Below, in pieces: positions 1-7,482 of a stretch of 64,000 nucleotides of DNA. The translations under genes and the position numbers were made by a program. The notes beneath the pieces were generated by a model that was given only the letters and a program-made list of their open reading frames with translations, was not told where the DNA came from and did not search any database. The first letter of the stretch is position 1, and each line of letters opens with the position of its first letter. The DNA comes from VFKU01 sp964620045 (GTDB taxonomy: Bacteria > Hydrogenedentota > Hydrogenedentia > Hydrogenedentales > GCA-2746185): NCBI GenBank assembly GCA_964620045.1, contig CAZUJL010000004.1, positions 158,259 through 222,258 of the forward strand, in the 5' to 3' direction.

Positions 1-941
1 TGAACACCGTCGCCGCCACGCCCGCCATCGACGTGCACGGGCTCGTAAAACGCTTCGGACACCGCACCGCGGTCGATCACGTCGACCTGCGCCTGATGCC
101 GGGGCGCATCTGCGGCTTCCTCGGACCGAACGGTTCCGGCAAAACGACGACGTTGCGCCTCGTGTGCGGACTGCTCACGCCCGACGAAGGCTCGGGCACC
201 TGCCTCGGCCACGATCTGCAAACCGGCCGCACGGCCATCAAACGCCAGACCGGCTACATGACCCAAAAATTCGGACTGTACGAAGACCTCACGATCCGCG
301 AAAACCTCGAGTTCGTCGCGCGCGTGTATCTGCTCGATCGCGTCCGGCATCGCGTGGACGAAGCCATCGCGCGGCTCGGGCTCGAAACACGGCAACGGCA
401 ACTGGCCGGCTCACTCTCCGGCGGATGGAAACAGCGGCTCGCGCTGGCGGCGTGCGTGTTGCACGAGCCGAAGCTGCTGCTCCTCGACGAACCCACCGCC
501 GGCGTCGACCCCAAGGCACGCCGCGCGTTCTGGGACGAGATCCACATGCTCGCGGGTACCGGAATCACGGTGCTCGTCTCCACGCACTACATGGACGAAG
601 CAGAACGGTGCCACGAAATCGCGTACATCGCTTATGGCCGCCTCATGGCGCGCGGCACGGCGCGCGAGATCATCGCGCAATCCAAAATCTTCTCCCGTGT
701 CGCCACGGGCCCAGGCGCCGACCAACTTGCGCCACGTCTGCGCGACGCGCCGGGCATCACGGCCGCCGCCGCCTTTGGTTCCGCGCTGCACGTCTGCGGA
801 CCGGACGAAGAAGCGCTGGAGCGCGCGATCGCGCCGCTGCGCACGGACACAAACATCCACTGGCGCAACGCCGAACCCACGCTGGAAGACGTGTTCATCC
901 ACCTGATGAGCTACGCGCGCGACAACGCGGAGGGAAACTGA
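1..941 (+). CDS. ABC-2 type exporter, ATP-binding protein (5' end cut by window)
   Basis: ATPase subunit of an ABC-2 exporter that powers the permease encoded next. All nucleotide-binding motifs are visible: Walker A GPNGSGKTT (around base 123), signature LSGGWKQRLALA, Walker B LLLLDEPTAGVDP and the switch histidine in VSTHYMDEA. The reading frame is open to the first base of the window. The window begins with 'tga', so the true start is probably an ATG one base upstream in an ATGA overlap with the previous gene, giving M-NTVAATPAID before the GTG at 33. The DrrA/YbhF/YhhH type is typical: a single ATPase domain of about 300 residues with a short C-terminal extension. The substrate cannot be read from sequence. 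In such loci the preceding gene is often an HlyD-like adaptor, which would lie outside the window. Confidence 0.93.
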   Translation, partial: NTVAATPAIDVHGLVKRFGHRTAVDHVDLRLMPGRICGFLGPNGSGKTTTLRLVCGLLTPDEGSGTCLGHDLQTGRTAIKRQTGYMTQKFGLYEDLTIRENLEFVARVYLLDRVRHRVDEAIARLGLETRQRQLAGSLSGGWKQRLALAACVLHEPKLLLLDEPTAGVDPKARRAFWDEIHMLAGTGITVLVSTHYMDEAERCHEIAYIAYGRLMARGTAREIIAQSKIFSRVATGPGADQLAPRLRDAPGITAAAAFGSALHVCGPDEEALERAIAPLRTDTNIHWRNAEPTLEDVFIHLMSYARDNAEGN

Positions 942-944
942 GCC

Positions 945-2072
945 ATGGGTTTCGCCGCGCGGCTGCTCGCCATGATTCGCAAGGAAGCGCTGCAATTGCG
1001 GCGCGATCGCCTCACCTTTGCAATGATGTTCGGCATTCCCATCATGCAGCTCGTAATGTTCGGGTTCGCGATCAACAACGACCCGAAACACCTGCCCGCC
1101 GCCGTGCTTTCCGCCGATCACAGCGCCATCACGCGCTCGATCGTCACCGCGCTCGCCAATTCCGAGTACTACCATTTCGTGCGCGTGGCCGAGAGCGAAC
1201 GTGACGCGCACGAAATGCTCCAGCGCGGCGAGGTGCAATTCGTCGTGAACATCCCCTCCGACTTCACGCGCCGCCTCATCCGCCGCGAACAGGCGCAGAT
1301 CGCGATCGAGGCCGACGCCACCGACCCCGCCACCACCGGCAACGCAATCGGCGCCATCAACCAAATCGTGAAACAGGCGCTCTCCCACGATCTCACCGGA
1401 CCACTCGCTTCGTTACGAGGTCAGGATGCGCCGGTCGAAGTCGTCATCCATCGCCGCTACAACCCCGAAGGCATCACGCGTTACAACGTCGTGCCCGGCC
1501 TGCTCGGCGTCATCCTCACCATGACGATGGTGATGATGACCGCGCTCGCCGTCACGCGCGAACGCGAACGCGGCACCATGGAAAATCTCCTCGCCATGCC
1601 CGTGCGCCCGGTCGAAGTCATGATCGGAAAAATCGTGCCATACATCGGCATCGGCGGCATACAAGTCACTGTCGTACTCATCGCCGCAAAGGTTCTGTTC
1701 AACGTCCCCTTCGTGGGCAGCATCGTGCTCCTCGCGCTCGCCACACTGCTCTTCATCACCGTGAACCTCGCCGTCGGGTTCACCTTCTCCACCATCGCGC
1801 AGAACCAGTTACAAGCCATGCAGATGTCGTTCTTCTTCCTGTTGCCGTCCATTCTGCTGTCCGGCTTCGCATTCCCCTTCCGCGGAATGCCCCCGTGGGC
1901 GCAACACATCGGCGAGGCGCTCCCGGCCACTCACTTTCTGCGAATAGTGCGCGGACTCATGCTGAAAGGCGCCGGTGTGAGCGAAATTGCGGGCGAAGTC
2001 GTTGCCCTCGGCCTGCTGCTCATCATCGTCACAACCGTCGCACTTACCCGCTACCGGGTCACCCTCGACTAA
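945..2072 (+). CDS. ABC-2 type exporter, permease
   Basis: Membrane subunit of the exporter, starting 3 bases after the ATPase stop, so the two are clearly co-transcribed. Of 375 residues, the N-terminus (IRKEALQLRRDRLTFAMM) is the usual cytoplasmic lead into a first membrane helix. A soluble extracytoplasmic loop of about 150 residues follows. The C-terminal half has several hydrophobic segments and contains the ABC-2 motif around RERERGTMENLLAMPVRP. This layout is that of the YhhJ/YbhR (ABC2_membrane_3) family, which exports drugs or other small hydrophobic molecules. The specific substrate is unknown. Confidence 0.92.
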   Translation: MGFAARLLAMIRKEALQLRRDRLTFAMMFGIPIMQLVMFGFAINNDPKHLPAAVLSADHSAITRSIVTALANSEYYHFVRVAESERDAHEMLQRGEVQFVVNIPSDFTRRLIRREQAQIAIEADATDPATTGNAIGAINQIVKQALSHDLTGPLASLRGQDAPVEVVIHRRYNPEGITRYNVVPGLLGVILTMTMVMMTALAVTRERERGTMENLLAMPVRPVEVMIGKIVPYIGIGGIQVTVVLIAAKVLFNVPFVGSIVLLALATLLFITVNLAVGFTFSTIAQNQLQAMQMSFFFLLPSILLSGFAFPFRGMPPWAQHIGEALPATHFLRIVRGLMLKGAGVSEIAGEVVALGLLLIIVTTVALTRYRVTLD

Positions 2073-2150
2073 CCAACCCGCGCGGGTTTACACGAGCCCC
2101 GCAAATTTGGTTTGATCGTGCACCCACAACCTATCCGTCAGGAGACACCC

Positions 2151-3482
2151 GTGAGCCGTAAACTCTCGCGCCGCACCTTCCTCAAATACGCCGCGGCCGG
2201 CACCGCCGCATCCACCCTGCTTCCGCGCTTCAACATCGCCTCCGCGGCCGCCACCAAACTGCGCCACGCCTCCGTCGGCGTGATGGGCCAGGGCCGCAGC
2301 GATCTCGGCGAAATCTACTCCAGCGACAAAGTGGACCTCGTCGCGCTGTGCGACATCGACGCGACGCGTCTCGCCGAGGCGGCGAAGACTTATCCCAATG
2401 CGCGCCTCTACCGCGATTGGCGCGAAATGCTCGACAAGGAAGACCAGAACATTGACTCCGTGAACATCGCGATCCCGGACCACATGCACGCGCCGGTCGC
2501 GATGAGCGCGATCAAACAGGGCAAGCACGTCTACTGCGAAAAACCGCTCACGCATGAAGTTTACGAAGCGCGCCAGGTCACCCTCGCCGCGCGCGAGGCC
2601 GGCGTCATCACGCAGATGGGCATCCAAATCCACGCGCACGACTTCTACCGCACCGCCGTGATCTGGTTGCAGGAAGGCGCGATCGGCAAAGTAAAGGAAT
2701 GGCATTCGTGGAGCGCCGCGAGCTACACGATCGCCGGCGGCCAACGCCCGGACGGCGCAGATCCTGTGCCAGCCGAAATCGATTGGAACCTCTGGCTCGG
2801 CACGGCGCCCGAGCGGCCCTACCTCGACAAGCAGTATCACCCCTTCGAATGGCGGCGCTGGCGTGATTTCGGCGGCGGCGCCACGGCGGACTTCGGCTGC
2901 CACATCTTCGATCCCGTGTTCACCGCGCTCGGCATCGGCGCGCCGCTAAACATCACCGCGCAAGCCGAAATGTTCAGCGAGGAAGTGTGGCCGGCGTGGG
3001 CGATTTTCGATTACGAATTCCCCGGCACGGCGCTCACCACCGACAAAGTCATCAAAGCCTCGTGGAGCGACGGCGGCAAGCAGCCCGACAAAGCGCGCTC
3101 GCCGCACATCCCCGCGGACTACGAACTGCCGAAGAGTGGCTCGCTGATCATCGGCACGGAGGGTTCCATGATTCTGCCGCACATCGGCCGGCCCGAACTC
3201 TTCCCGACGGAAAAATTCGCGAACCATCCGCAGCCGGCACTCGAACCCATCAACCATTACCACGAGTTTGTCAACGCGTGTCTCGGAAACGGCAAAACCG
3301 GCGCGCCGTTCGATTTCTCAGGCCCGCTTACCGAAGCCGTGCTGCTCGGCAACGTGGCCAATCGCTTCGCCGGCGAAAAACTCGAATGGGACGCGGCAAA
3401 CCTGCGCTTTACGAACTCGCGCGAAGCCACTGAACACCTGCGCCGGCGCTATCGCCGCGGCTGGCGCGTGAAAGGCTTGTAA
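2151..3482 (+). CDS. Tat-exported Gfo/Idh/MocA-family oxidoreductase
   Basis: NAD(P)-dependent sugar or polyol oxidoreductase family protein, 443 residues. The start is set to GTG 2151, because AGGAG lies at 2140-2144 and the product then opens with a classic twin-arginine signal (SRKLSRRTFLKYAAAG, then an Ala-rich core). A TTG at 2112 in frame would add 13 residues and has no ribosome binding site. After the signal come the Rossmann region (VGVMGQGRSDLGEI, VALCDIDATRL), the EKP loop (HVYCEKPLTHEVYEA) and a C-terminal substrate domain with DFGCHIFDPVF. Tat export of a folded, cofactor-loaded dehydrogenase is common for this family in planctomycete-like bacteria. The substrate is unknown, probably a glycoside or inositol-like compound. 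Confidence 0.9.
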   Translation: MSRKLSRRTFLKYAAAGTAASTLLPRFNIASAAATKLRHASVGVMGQGRSDLGEIYSSDKVDLVALCDIDATRLAEAAKTYPNARLYRDWREMLDKEDQNIDSVNIAIPDHMHAPVAMSAIKQGKHVYCEKPLTHEVYEARQVTLAAREAGVITQMGIQIHAHDFYRTAVIWLQEGAIGKVKEWHSWSAASYTIAGGQRPDGADPVPAEIDWNLWLGTAPERPYLDKQYHPFEWRRWRDFGGGATADFGCHIFDPVFTALGIGAPLNITAQAEMFSEEVWPAWAIFDYEFPGTALTTDKVIKASWSDGGKQPDKARSPHIPADYELPKSGSLIIGTEGSMILPHIGRPELFPTEKFANHPQPALEPINHYHEFVNACLGNGKTGAPFDFSGPLTEAVLLGNVANRFAGEKLEWDAANLRFTNSREATEHLRRRYRRGWRVKGL

Positions 3483-3539
3483 CATCGGAACGGTGCGAAC
3501 CGTTTAAACAAAATAACGACCCGCTAGGAGACAGTCGCA

Positions 3540-4484
3540 ATGAAATCGCTCCACTTGAAGACCCTATTTGCCGCAGTCGTACTCACCTTTGTCGCGGCGA
3601 CATCCTCGTTCGCGCAGGTCGCGAAGCACGTGTTCATCATCAGCATGGACGGCGGCAAACCCGAAGTCATGAAGCAGAGCCCGATGCCCGTCACGATGAA
3701 GATGGCGGCCGAAGGCGCCGTGACCTGGGAAGCGCAGACCATCTTCCCGAGCATTACGCTCGTCTCGCACACCTCCATGCTCACCGGCCGCGGACCCTAC
3801 GCGCACAAAGTCATGTGGAACAACTGGGAGCCGCGCCGCGGACTCGTTACGGTCCCCACAATCTTCGAACTCGCGAAGAAGCACGGCGGCATCCGCACGG
3901 CGGCCTTCGCCGGCAAGGAAAAGTTCAACCACCTCAACACACCCGGCAACATCGATGACTTCGGCGTAATTGATCTCGACGCGCAACCGCTCGCGCGCGT
4001 GATCAGCACGTATATCATCGAAGAAAAGCCAAACCTCTGCTTCATCCACTTCGCGGATTCCGACAGCGCGGGCCACGCGCACGGCTGGGGCTCGCCGGAA
4101 CAGATCAAGGCCTTCGCCGATCAGGACGAAGCCATGCAGATCCTGCTGAACGCAATCGAGACCGCCGGCATCAAGGATGAATCCGTAATTATCATCAGCG
4201 CCGACCACGGCGGCCACGACAGAACGCACGGCTCGAAGGACCCGGCGGACATGACAATCCCCTGGATCGCCTCGGGCAAGAGCGTGAAAAAAGGCTTCGT
4301 CATCGACACGCCCGTGACCACCTACGACACCGCCGCGACAGCACTGTGGCTGCTGGGAATTGCAATTCCGTCCGACTGGGACGGCAAACCAGTCACCAGC
4401 GCGTTCGACTCAACGGCTCCGGTGCTCTCGGGTCCCGTCAGCGCGCCGGGCGTGGAATCCCCCGCAGCGCCCACGGCAAACTAA
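3540..4484 (+). CDS. Secreted type I phosphodiesterase / nucleotide pyrophosphatase-like protein
   Basis: Alkaline-phosphatase-superfamily hydrolase of 314 residues. A Sec signal peptide (residues 1 to about 26, ending SSFAQ) sends it to the periplasm. The metal-binding and nucleophile regions are recognisable: IISMDGGKPE (D36), FPSITLVSHTSMLTG (S71 or T73 as candidate nucleophile, next to H77) and IISADHGGHDRTHG. These match the layout of the nucleotide pyrophosphatase/phosphodiesterase family (PF01663), although the usual FPTxTxPNH signature is altered. AGGAG lies 7-12 bases upstream of the ATG. It follows the Tat oxidoreductase by 57 bases and may be co-transcribed. The substrate (nucleotide, sulfate or phosphonate ester) is undetermined. 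Confidence 0.85.
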   Translation: MKSLHLKTLFAAVVLTFVAATSSFAQVAKHVFIISMDGGKPEVMKQSPMPVTMKMAAEGAVTWEAQTIFPSITLVSHTSMLTGRGPYAHKVMWNNWEPRRGLVTVPTIFELAKKHGGIRTAAFAGKEKFNHLNTPGNIDDFGVIDLDAQPLARVISTYIIEEKPNLCFIHFADSDSAGHAHGWGSPEQIKAFADQDEAMQILLNAIETAGIKDESVIIISADHGGHDRTHGSKDPADMTIPWIASGKSVKKGFVIDTPVTTYDTAATALWLLGIAIPSDWDGKPVTSAFDSTAPVLSGPVSAPGVESPAAPTAN

Positions 4485-4489
4485 CGCGC

Positions 4490-5518
4490 CTACGGCAGCG
4501 GCAACGCCACCGGCTTTCCCGTTTGGCCCGAGCGATCCGCCGCCAGCACGATCTCGTGTGTCTTGTAGGCGTCCTCGATGTTCACGTGTGATTCCGTGTT
4601 CGTCTGGATGCACTCGACGAGATGGTTCACTTCACCCTTGAACGGGTGATGCGTCACGTCGCCGCTGTCCGGCATGATCGTCGGCACTTCGGCCCACGAA
4701 GTCTGCCCCGGAAAACTCACGCGCGAAAAAATCTTGTTGTTGCGAATCGTGCCTTCGGTGCCGACAAGGTTGATGCCGAACACATACGGCTGCAGGCACT
4801 CAATGCACGAGGCCACCTTGCCCACGCGGCCATCCGCAAACTTCAGCACGGTCACCGTCGTCGGTGCGTACTCATACGCCGCGAAGTCTTTGCCCTTGCC
4901 GGCCGTCGCGAGCTGATACACCTCCGTTACCTCGCCGCCCATAAACCAGCGCAGCGCGTCCAGCGCGTGGCATCCGGCGGACAACAGTGAACTCCCGCCG
5001 ACGTCCTTCTTGATATTCCAGCCGTACTGCCCATACCACGGCCCGATCCCATGAAAGTAGTCCACTTCGCCATAAAACACGCGGCCCAGCGCGCCCGCCG
5101 CGAGTTGCTTCTTGATGATGTCGAACAGCGGATTCCACCGCAGCACGAAGCTGACAACGGACTTCACTTTGGTCTCGCGCACCGCATCGCGAATCGCGCG
5201 GATGTCTTCGAGCGTCACGCCCATGGCCTTTTCGAGCATCAAGTGCTTGCCCGCCCGCGCCGCAGCGACAGCCTCGTCCCGGTGTAAGTTCGGCGGCGTA
5301 GCAATGGAAACGATATCGAGCCCGGCGTGCTTCAGCATCTGCGCGTAGTCGGTATAAATCGCGCAGTCGATGCCGCATTCCTTGGCCTTCGCCCGCGCGC
5401 TCGCCTCCGTGCGGCCGCACAGCGCCACCACTTTCGTATGCGGATTCGCCTCAAACGCGCGAATGTGCTCGCCCGATACCCACCCCGTGCCGACGATCCC
5501 TACTCCGAGTTGCTTCAT
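4490..5518 (-). CDS. Cytoplasmic Gfo/Idh/MocA-family oxidoreductase
   Basis: NAD(P)-dependent oxidoreductase of 342 residues without a signal peptide (MKQLGVGIVGTGWVSGEHI starts directly on the Rossmann fold), so it should act in the cytoplasm. GTGWVSGEH is the dinucleotide-binding loop, LMLEKAMGVTLEDI replaces the usual EKP loop (EKA here), and SAGCHALDALRW matches the conserved C-terminal GxHxxD element. A strong site GAAGGAGGA precedes the ATG. It is convergent with the phosphodiesterase (5-base gap) and divergent from the PIG-L/NagB-like pair, which suggests a role in the same sugar pathway. The substrate is unknown. Confidence 0.9.
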   Translation of the reverse strand: MKQLGVGIVGTGWVSGEHIRAFEANPHTKVVALCGRTEASARAKAKECGIDCAIYTDYAQMLKHAGLDIVSIATPPNLHRDEAVAAARAGKHLMLEKAMGVTLEDIRAIRDAVRETKVKSVVSFVLRWNPLFDIIKKQLAAGALGRVFYGEVDYFHGIGPWYGQYGWNIKKDVGGSSLLSAGCHALDALRWFMGGEVTEVYQLATAGKGKDFAAYEYAPTTVTVLKFADGRVGKVASCIECLQPYVFGINLVGTEGTIRNNKIFSRVSFPGQTSWAEVPTIMPDSGDVTHHPFKGEVNHLVECIQTNTESHVNIEDAYKTHEIVLAADRSGQTGKPVALPLP

Positions 5519-5591
5519 GGTCCTCCTTCAGGCGCGTGGACTATTCACGCGGCCAAGAATATACTTCCGCCTTCGCACGAAAGGAAACGTC
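5519..5591. promoter_or_regulatory. Divergent intergenic region with weak promoter candidate
   Basis: A 73-base spacer separates the divergent starts of the oxidoreductase and the PIG-L gene, so it must carry promoters in both directions. TATACT at 5560-5565 is a possible -10 box for the rightward gene. No convincing -35 is present. The assignment is inferred from geometry. Confidence 0.35.
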
Positions 5592-6380
5592 GTGACCCGT
5601 CGCGCTGCACTCGCCATCGCCGCACACCCGGACGACATCGAGCTGATGATGGCCGGCACCCTCATGCTGCTCGGGCGCGCGGGCTTCGAACTCCATGTGA
5701 TGAACATCGCCGACGGTTCGTGCGGCTCGATGACCGAGGACGCCGACACCACCGCGCGGCGACGCCTCGCCGAGGCCAAGGCCGCCGCGCGCACGATGAA
5801 CGCAACCCTACACCCGCCGATCACGCGCGACCTCGAAATTTTCTACGACAACCGCCTTCTTCGCCAGGTCGCCAGCGTCATTCGGACCTGTGCGCCATCG
5901 ATTGTGCTACTGCAATCCCCCCTAGATTACATGGAAGACCACATGAATGCATCGCGGCTCGGCGTCACCGCCGCCTTCGCCCGCGGCTTCCCGAATTACG
6001 ACACCGATCCGCCACGTCCACCGGCCCCCGGACCTGTCGCGCTCTACCACGCGTTGCCGTGGGGACTCCGCGGCCCGTTGCGCGAACCAATCGCGCCGCA
6101 TTTCTTCGTGGATATCTCGACAACGCTGAACATCAAGCGCGACGCGCTCGCGTGCCACGCCAGCCAAAAAGAATGGCTCGACAAAACGCAGGGCCTCGAT
6201 AGTTATTTGCAGACGATGGTCGACAGCGCGCAGGAACTCGGGCGCATGTCCGGCCGCTTCAAACTCGCCGAAGGTTGGCGACGACATTCGCATCTCGGTT
6301 TTGCAGCGGAAGATTTCGACCCACTGTGCGATGCGCTGGGCGATACACTCGTGAAGGAGAACGGCAATCATGGCGATTAA
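5592..6380 (+). CDS. PIG-L family deacetylase
   Basis: Zinc-dependent LmbE/PIG-L N-deacetylase of 262 residues, the fold of GlcNAc-PI, mycothiol and bacillithiol deacetylases. The metal motif AHPDDIE is at residues 11-17, and a second metal-ligand region is around YMEDHMNAS. The start is set to GTG 5592, preceded by AAGGAAA. Longer frames upstream would run into the promoter and the divergent gene. It overlaps the next gene by 11 bases. Together with that NagB-like protein the natural reading is removal of an N-acetyl group from an amino sugar, followed by processing of the free amino sugar. The substrate is not fixed by sequence. Confidence 0.88.
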   Translation: MTRRAALAIAAHPDDIELMMAGTLMLLGRAGFELHVMNIADGSCGSMTEDADTTARRRLAEAKAAARTMNATLHPPITRDLEIFYDNRLLRQVASVIRTCAPSIVLLQSPLDYMEDHMNASRLGVTAAFARGFPNYDTDPPRPPAPGPVALYHALPWGLRGPLREPIAPHFFVDISTTLNIKRDALACHASQKEWLDKTQGLDSYLQTMVDSAQELGRMSGRFKLAEGWRRHSHLGFAAEDFDPLCDALGDTLVKENGNHGD

Positions 6381-7326
6381 CTTGATGACTACGATCAAGG
6401 GCTCGATGCTCGAAGACTACTTCCCGAAAGGCTGGGACCTCGCCGCGATCGACGCCGTTTCTGCGCGCAAACCGGAAACCATCACGAACAAAGAGAGATG
6501 GTGGGACAAAGACTTCGCGCCCATCCCTTGCGCGTCACTGGCGGATTTCGACGTGATGCTCGGCCACGAAATTGCCCGCGAAATCGCCGTGGCGGCCGAA
6601 GAAGATCGACAGATCGTCTTCATCCTCCCCGTCGGCCCCATGGGCATGTACCGCTGGGCGGTCTACTTCCTGAAGGCGTGGGGCGTCGGCTGCAAACACG
6701 TCCACGGCTTCAACATGGACGAGTGGAGCGACGACAAGGGAAACACATTGCCCTCGAACGATCCCGGCGCGTTCCAGAACGCCATGGAAGGCGCGTTCTA
6801 CGGCCCGCTCGGTACGCTCGCACCGCCGAAATCGCAGCGCAACTTCGCTACGAAAGCCAATCTGCCGAAATTCGGCGATCGCATCCGCGCGCTCAAGCGC
6901 GACGGCGCAAAACTCGTCACGGTCTTCGGTATCGGCCGCGCATGCCACATCGCCTTCTGGGAGCCGCACTTCGCCGCGGAGTACGACTCCGTCGACGCAT
7001 GGAAATCCGCCGACTACCGCCTCGCCGCGCAGTTGCACCCGATGACAATCGAACAAAACGCGATCACGAGTTTCAAAAGCCGCACGACGCTCGTCTCCAC
7101 GCGCGCGAACACCGTCGGCCCCGGCCTCTTCCTGCAGTCCGACCGCATCATCGGCGGCTGCGACGGCGCGCTCGGCCGCGGCATGATGTGGCAAGGCATG
7201 TCGCTGTGGATGACGCTGCACCTCAAACCCACGCCGTGGATCCCCAGCACCTTCATGCCAACGCTGCCCGGCCGCCTCTTCTTCCTGCAGGAACTCGCCG
7301 GCCCGCTCGAAGCGGAATGCAATTAA
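6370..7326 (+). CDS. Glucosamine-6-phosphate isomerase/deaminase-like protein (NagB superfamily)
   Basis: NagB/6-phosphogluconolactonase-fold protein of 318 residues, translationally coupled to the PIG-L deacetylase (11-base overlap). Two active-site blocks of E. coli NagB can be aligned by eye: FNMDEW (D117, E118) matches FNMDEY with catalytic D72, and GIGRACHIAFWEP (H193, E198) matches GVGNDGHIAFNEP with H143 and E148. The residue at the position of E. coli D141 is Ala191, so a key acid is missing. The protein is longer than canonical NagB (about 266 residues). A related isomerase or lyase activity is possible. It lacks a signal peptide and is followed by a strong terminator. Confidence 0.8.
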   Translation: MAINLMTTIKGSMLEDYFPKGWDLAAIDAVSARKPETITNKERWWDKDFAPIPCASLADFDVMLGHEIAREIAVAAEEDRQIVFILPVGPMGMYRWAVYFLKAWGVGCKHVHGFNMDEWSDDKGNTLPSNDPGAFQNAMEGAFYGPLGTLAPPKSQRNFATKANLPKFGDRIRALKRDGAKLVTVFGIGRACHIAFWEPHFAAEYDSVDAWKSADYRLAAQLHPMTIEQNAITSFKSRTTLVSTRANTVGPGLFLQSDRIIGGCDGALGRGMMWQGMSLWMTLHLKPTPWIPSTFMPTLPGRLFFLQELAGPLEAECN

Positions 7327-7340
7327 TTCCATAACCGCCC

Positions 7341-7392
7341 AACCGCGCTGAAGTCTGGCCACGCCTCCAGATTTCAGCGCGGTTTCTCTTTC
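7341..7392 (+). terminator. Rho-independent terminator after the PIG-L/NagB-like operon
   Basis: A perfect 12-bp stem AACCGCGCTGAA (7341-7352) pairs with TTCAGCGCGGTT (7373-7384). An inner TCTGG/CCAGA pairing lies inside it, and TCTCTTTCC follows. It sits 15 bases after the stop codon of the NagB-like gene. Confidence 0.85.
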
Positions 7393-7406
7393 CTTCCGTC
7401 CCTCCC

Positions 7407-7440
7407 ACATGTCATTCTGAGCAACGCGAAGAATCTCCCC
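7407..7440. repeat. Dispersed intergenic motif, CATTCTGAGC...GAAGAATCTCC type
   Basis: The stretch around GTCATTCTGAGCAACGCG and the following AAGAATCTCC resembles a short motif (CATTCTGAGCGAAGCGAAGAATCT) that I recall as common in intergenic DNA of many environmental bacteria. Only one copy is seen in this window. The rest of the 156-base gap 7327-7482 holds the terminator and the AGGAGG site of the next gene. Confidence 0.4.
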
Positions 7441-7482
7441 GTCCACACACAGAGAGACCCGCACCAAAACAGGAGGCCGCCC

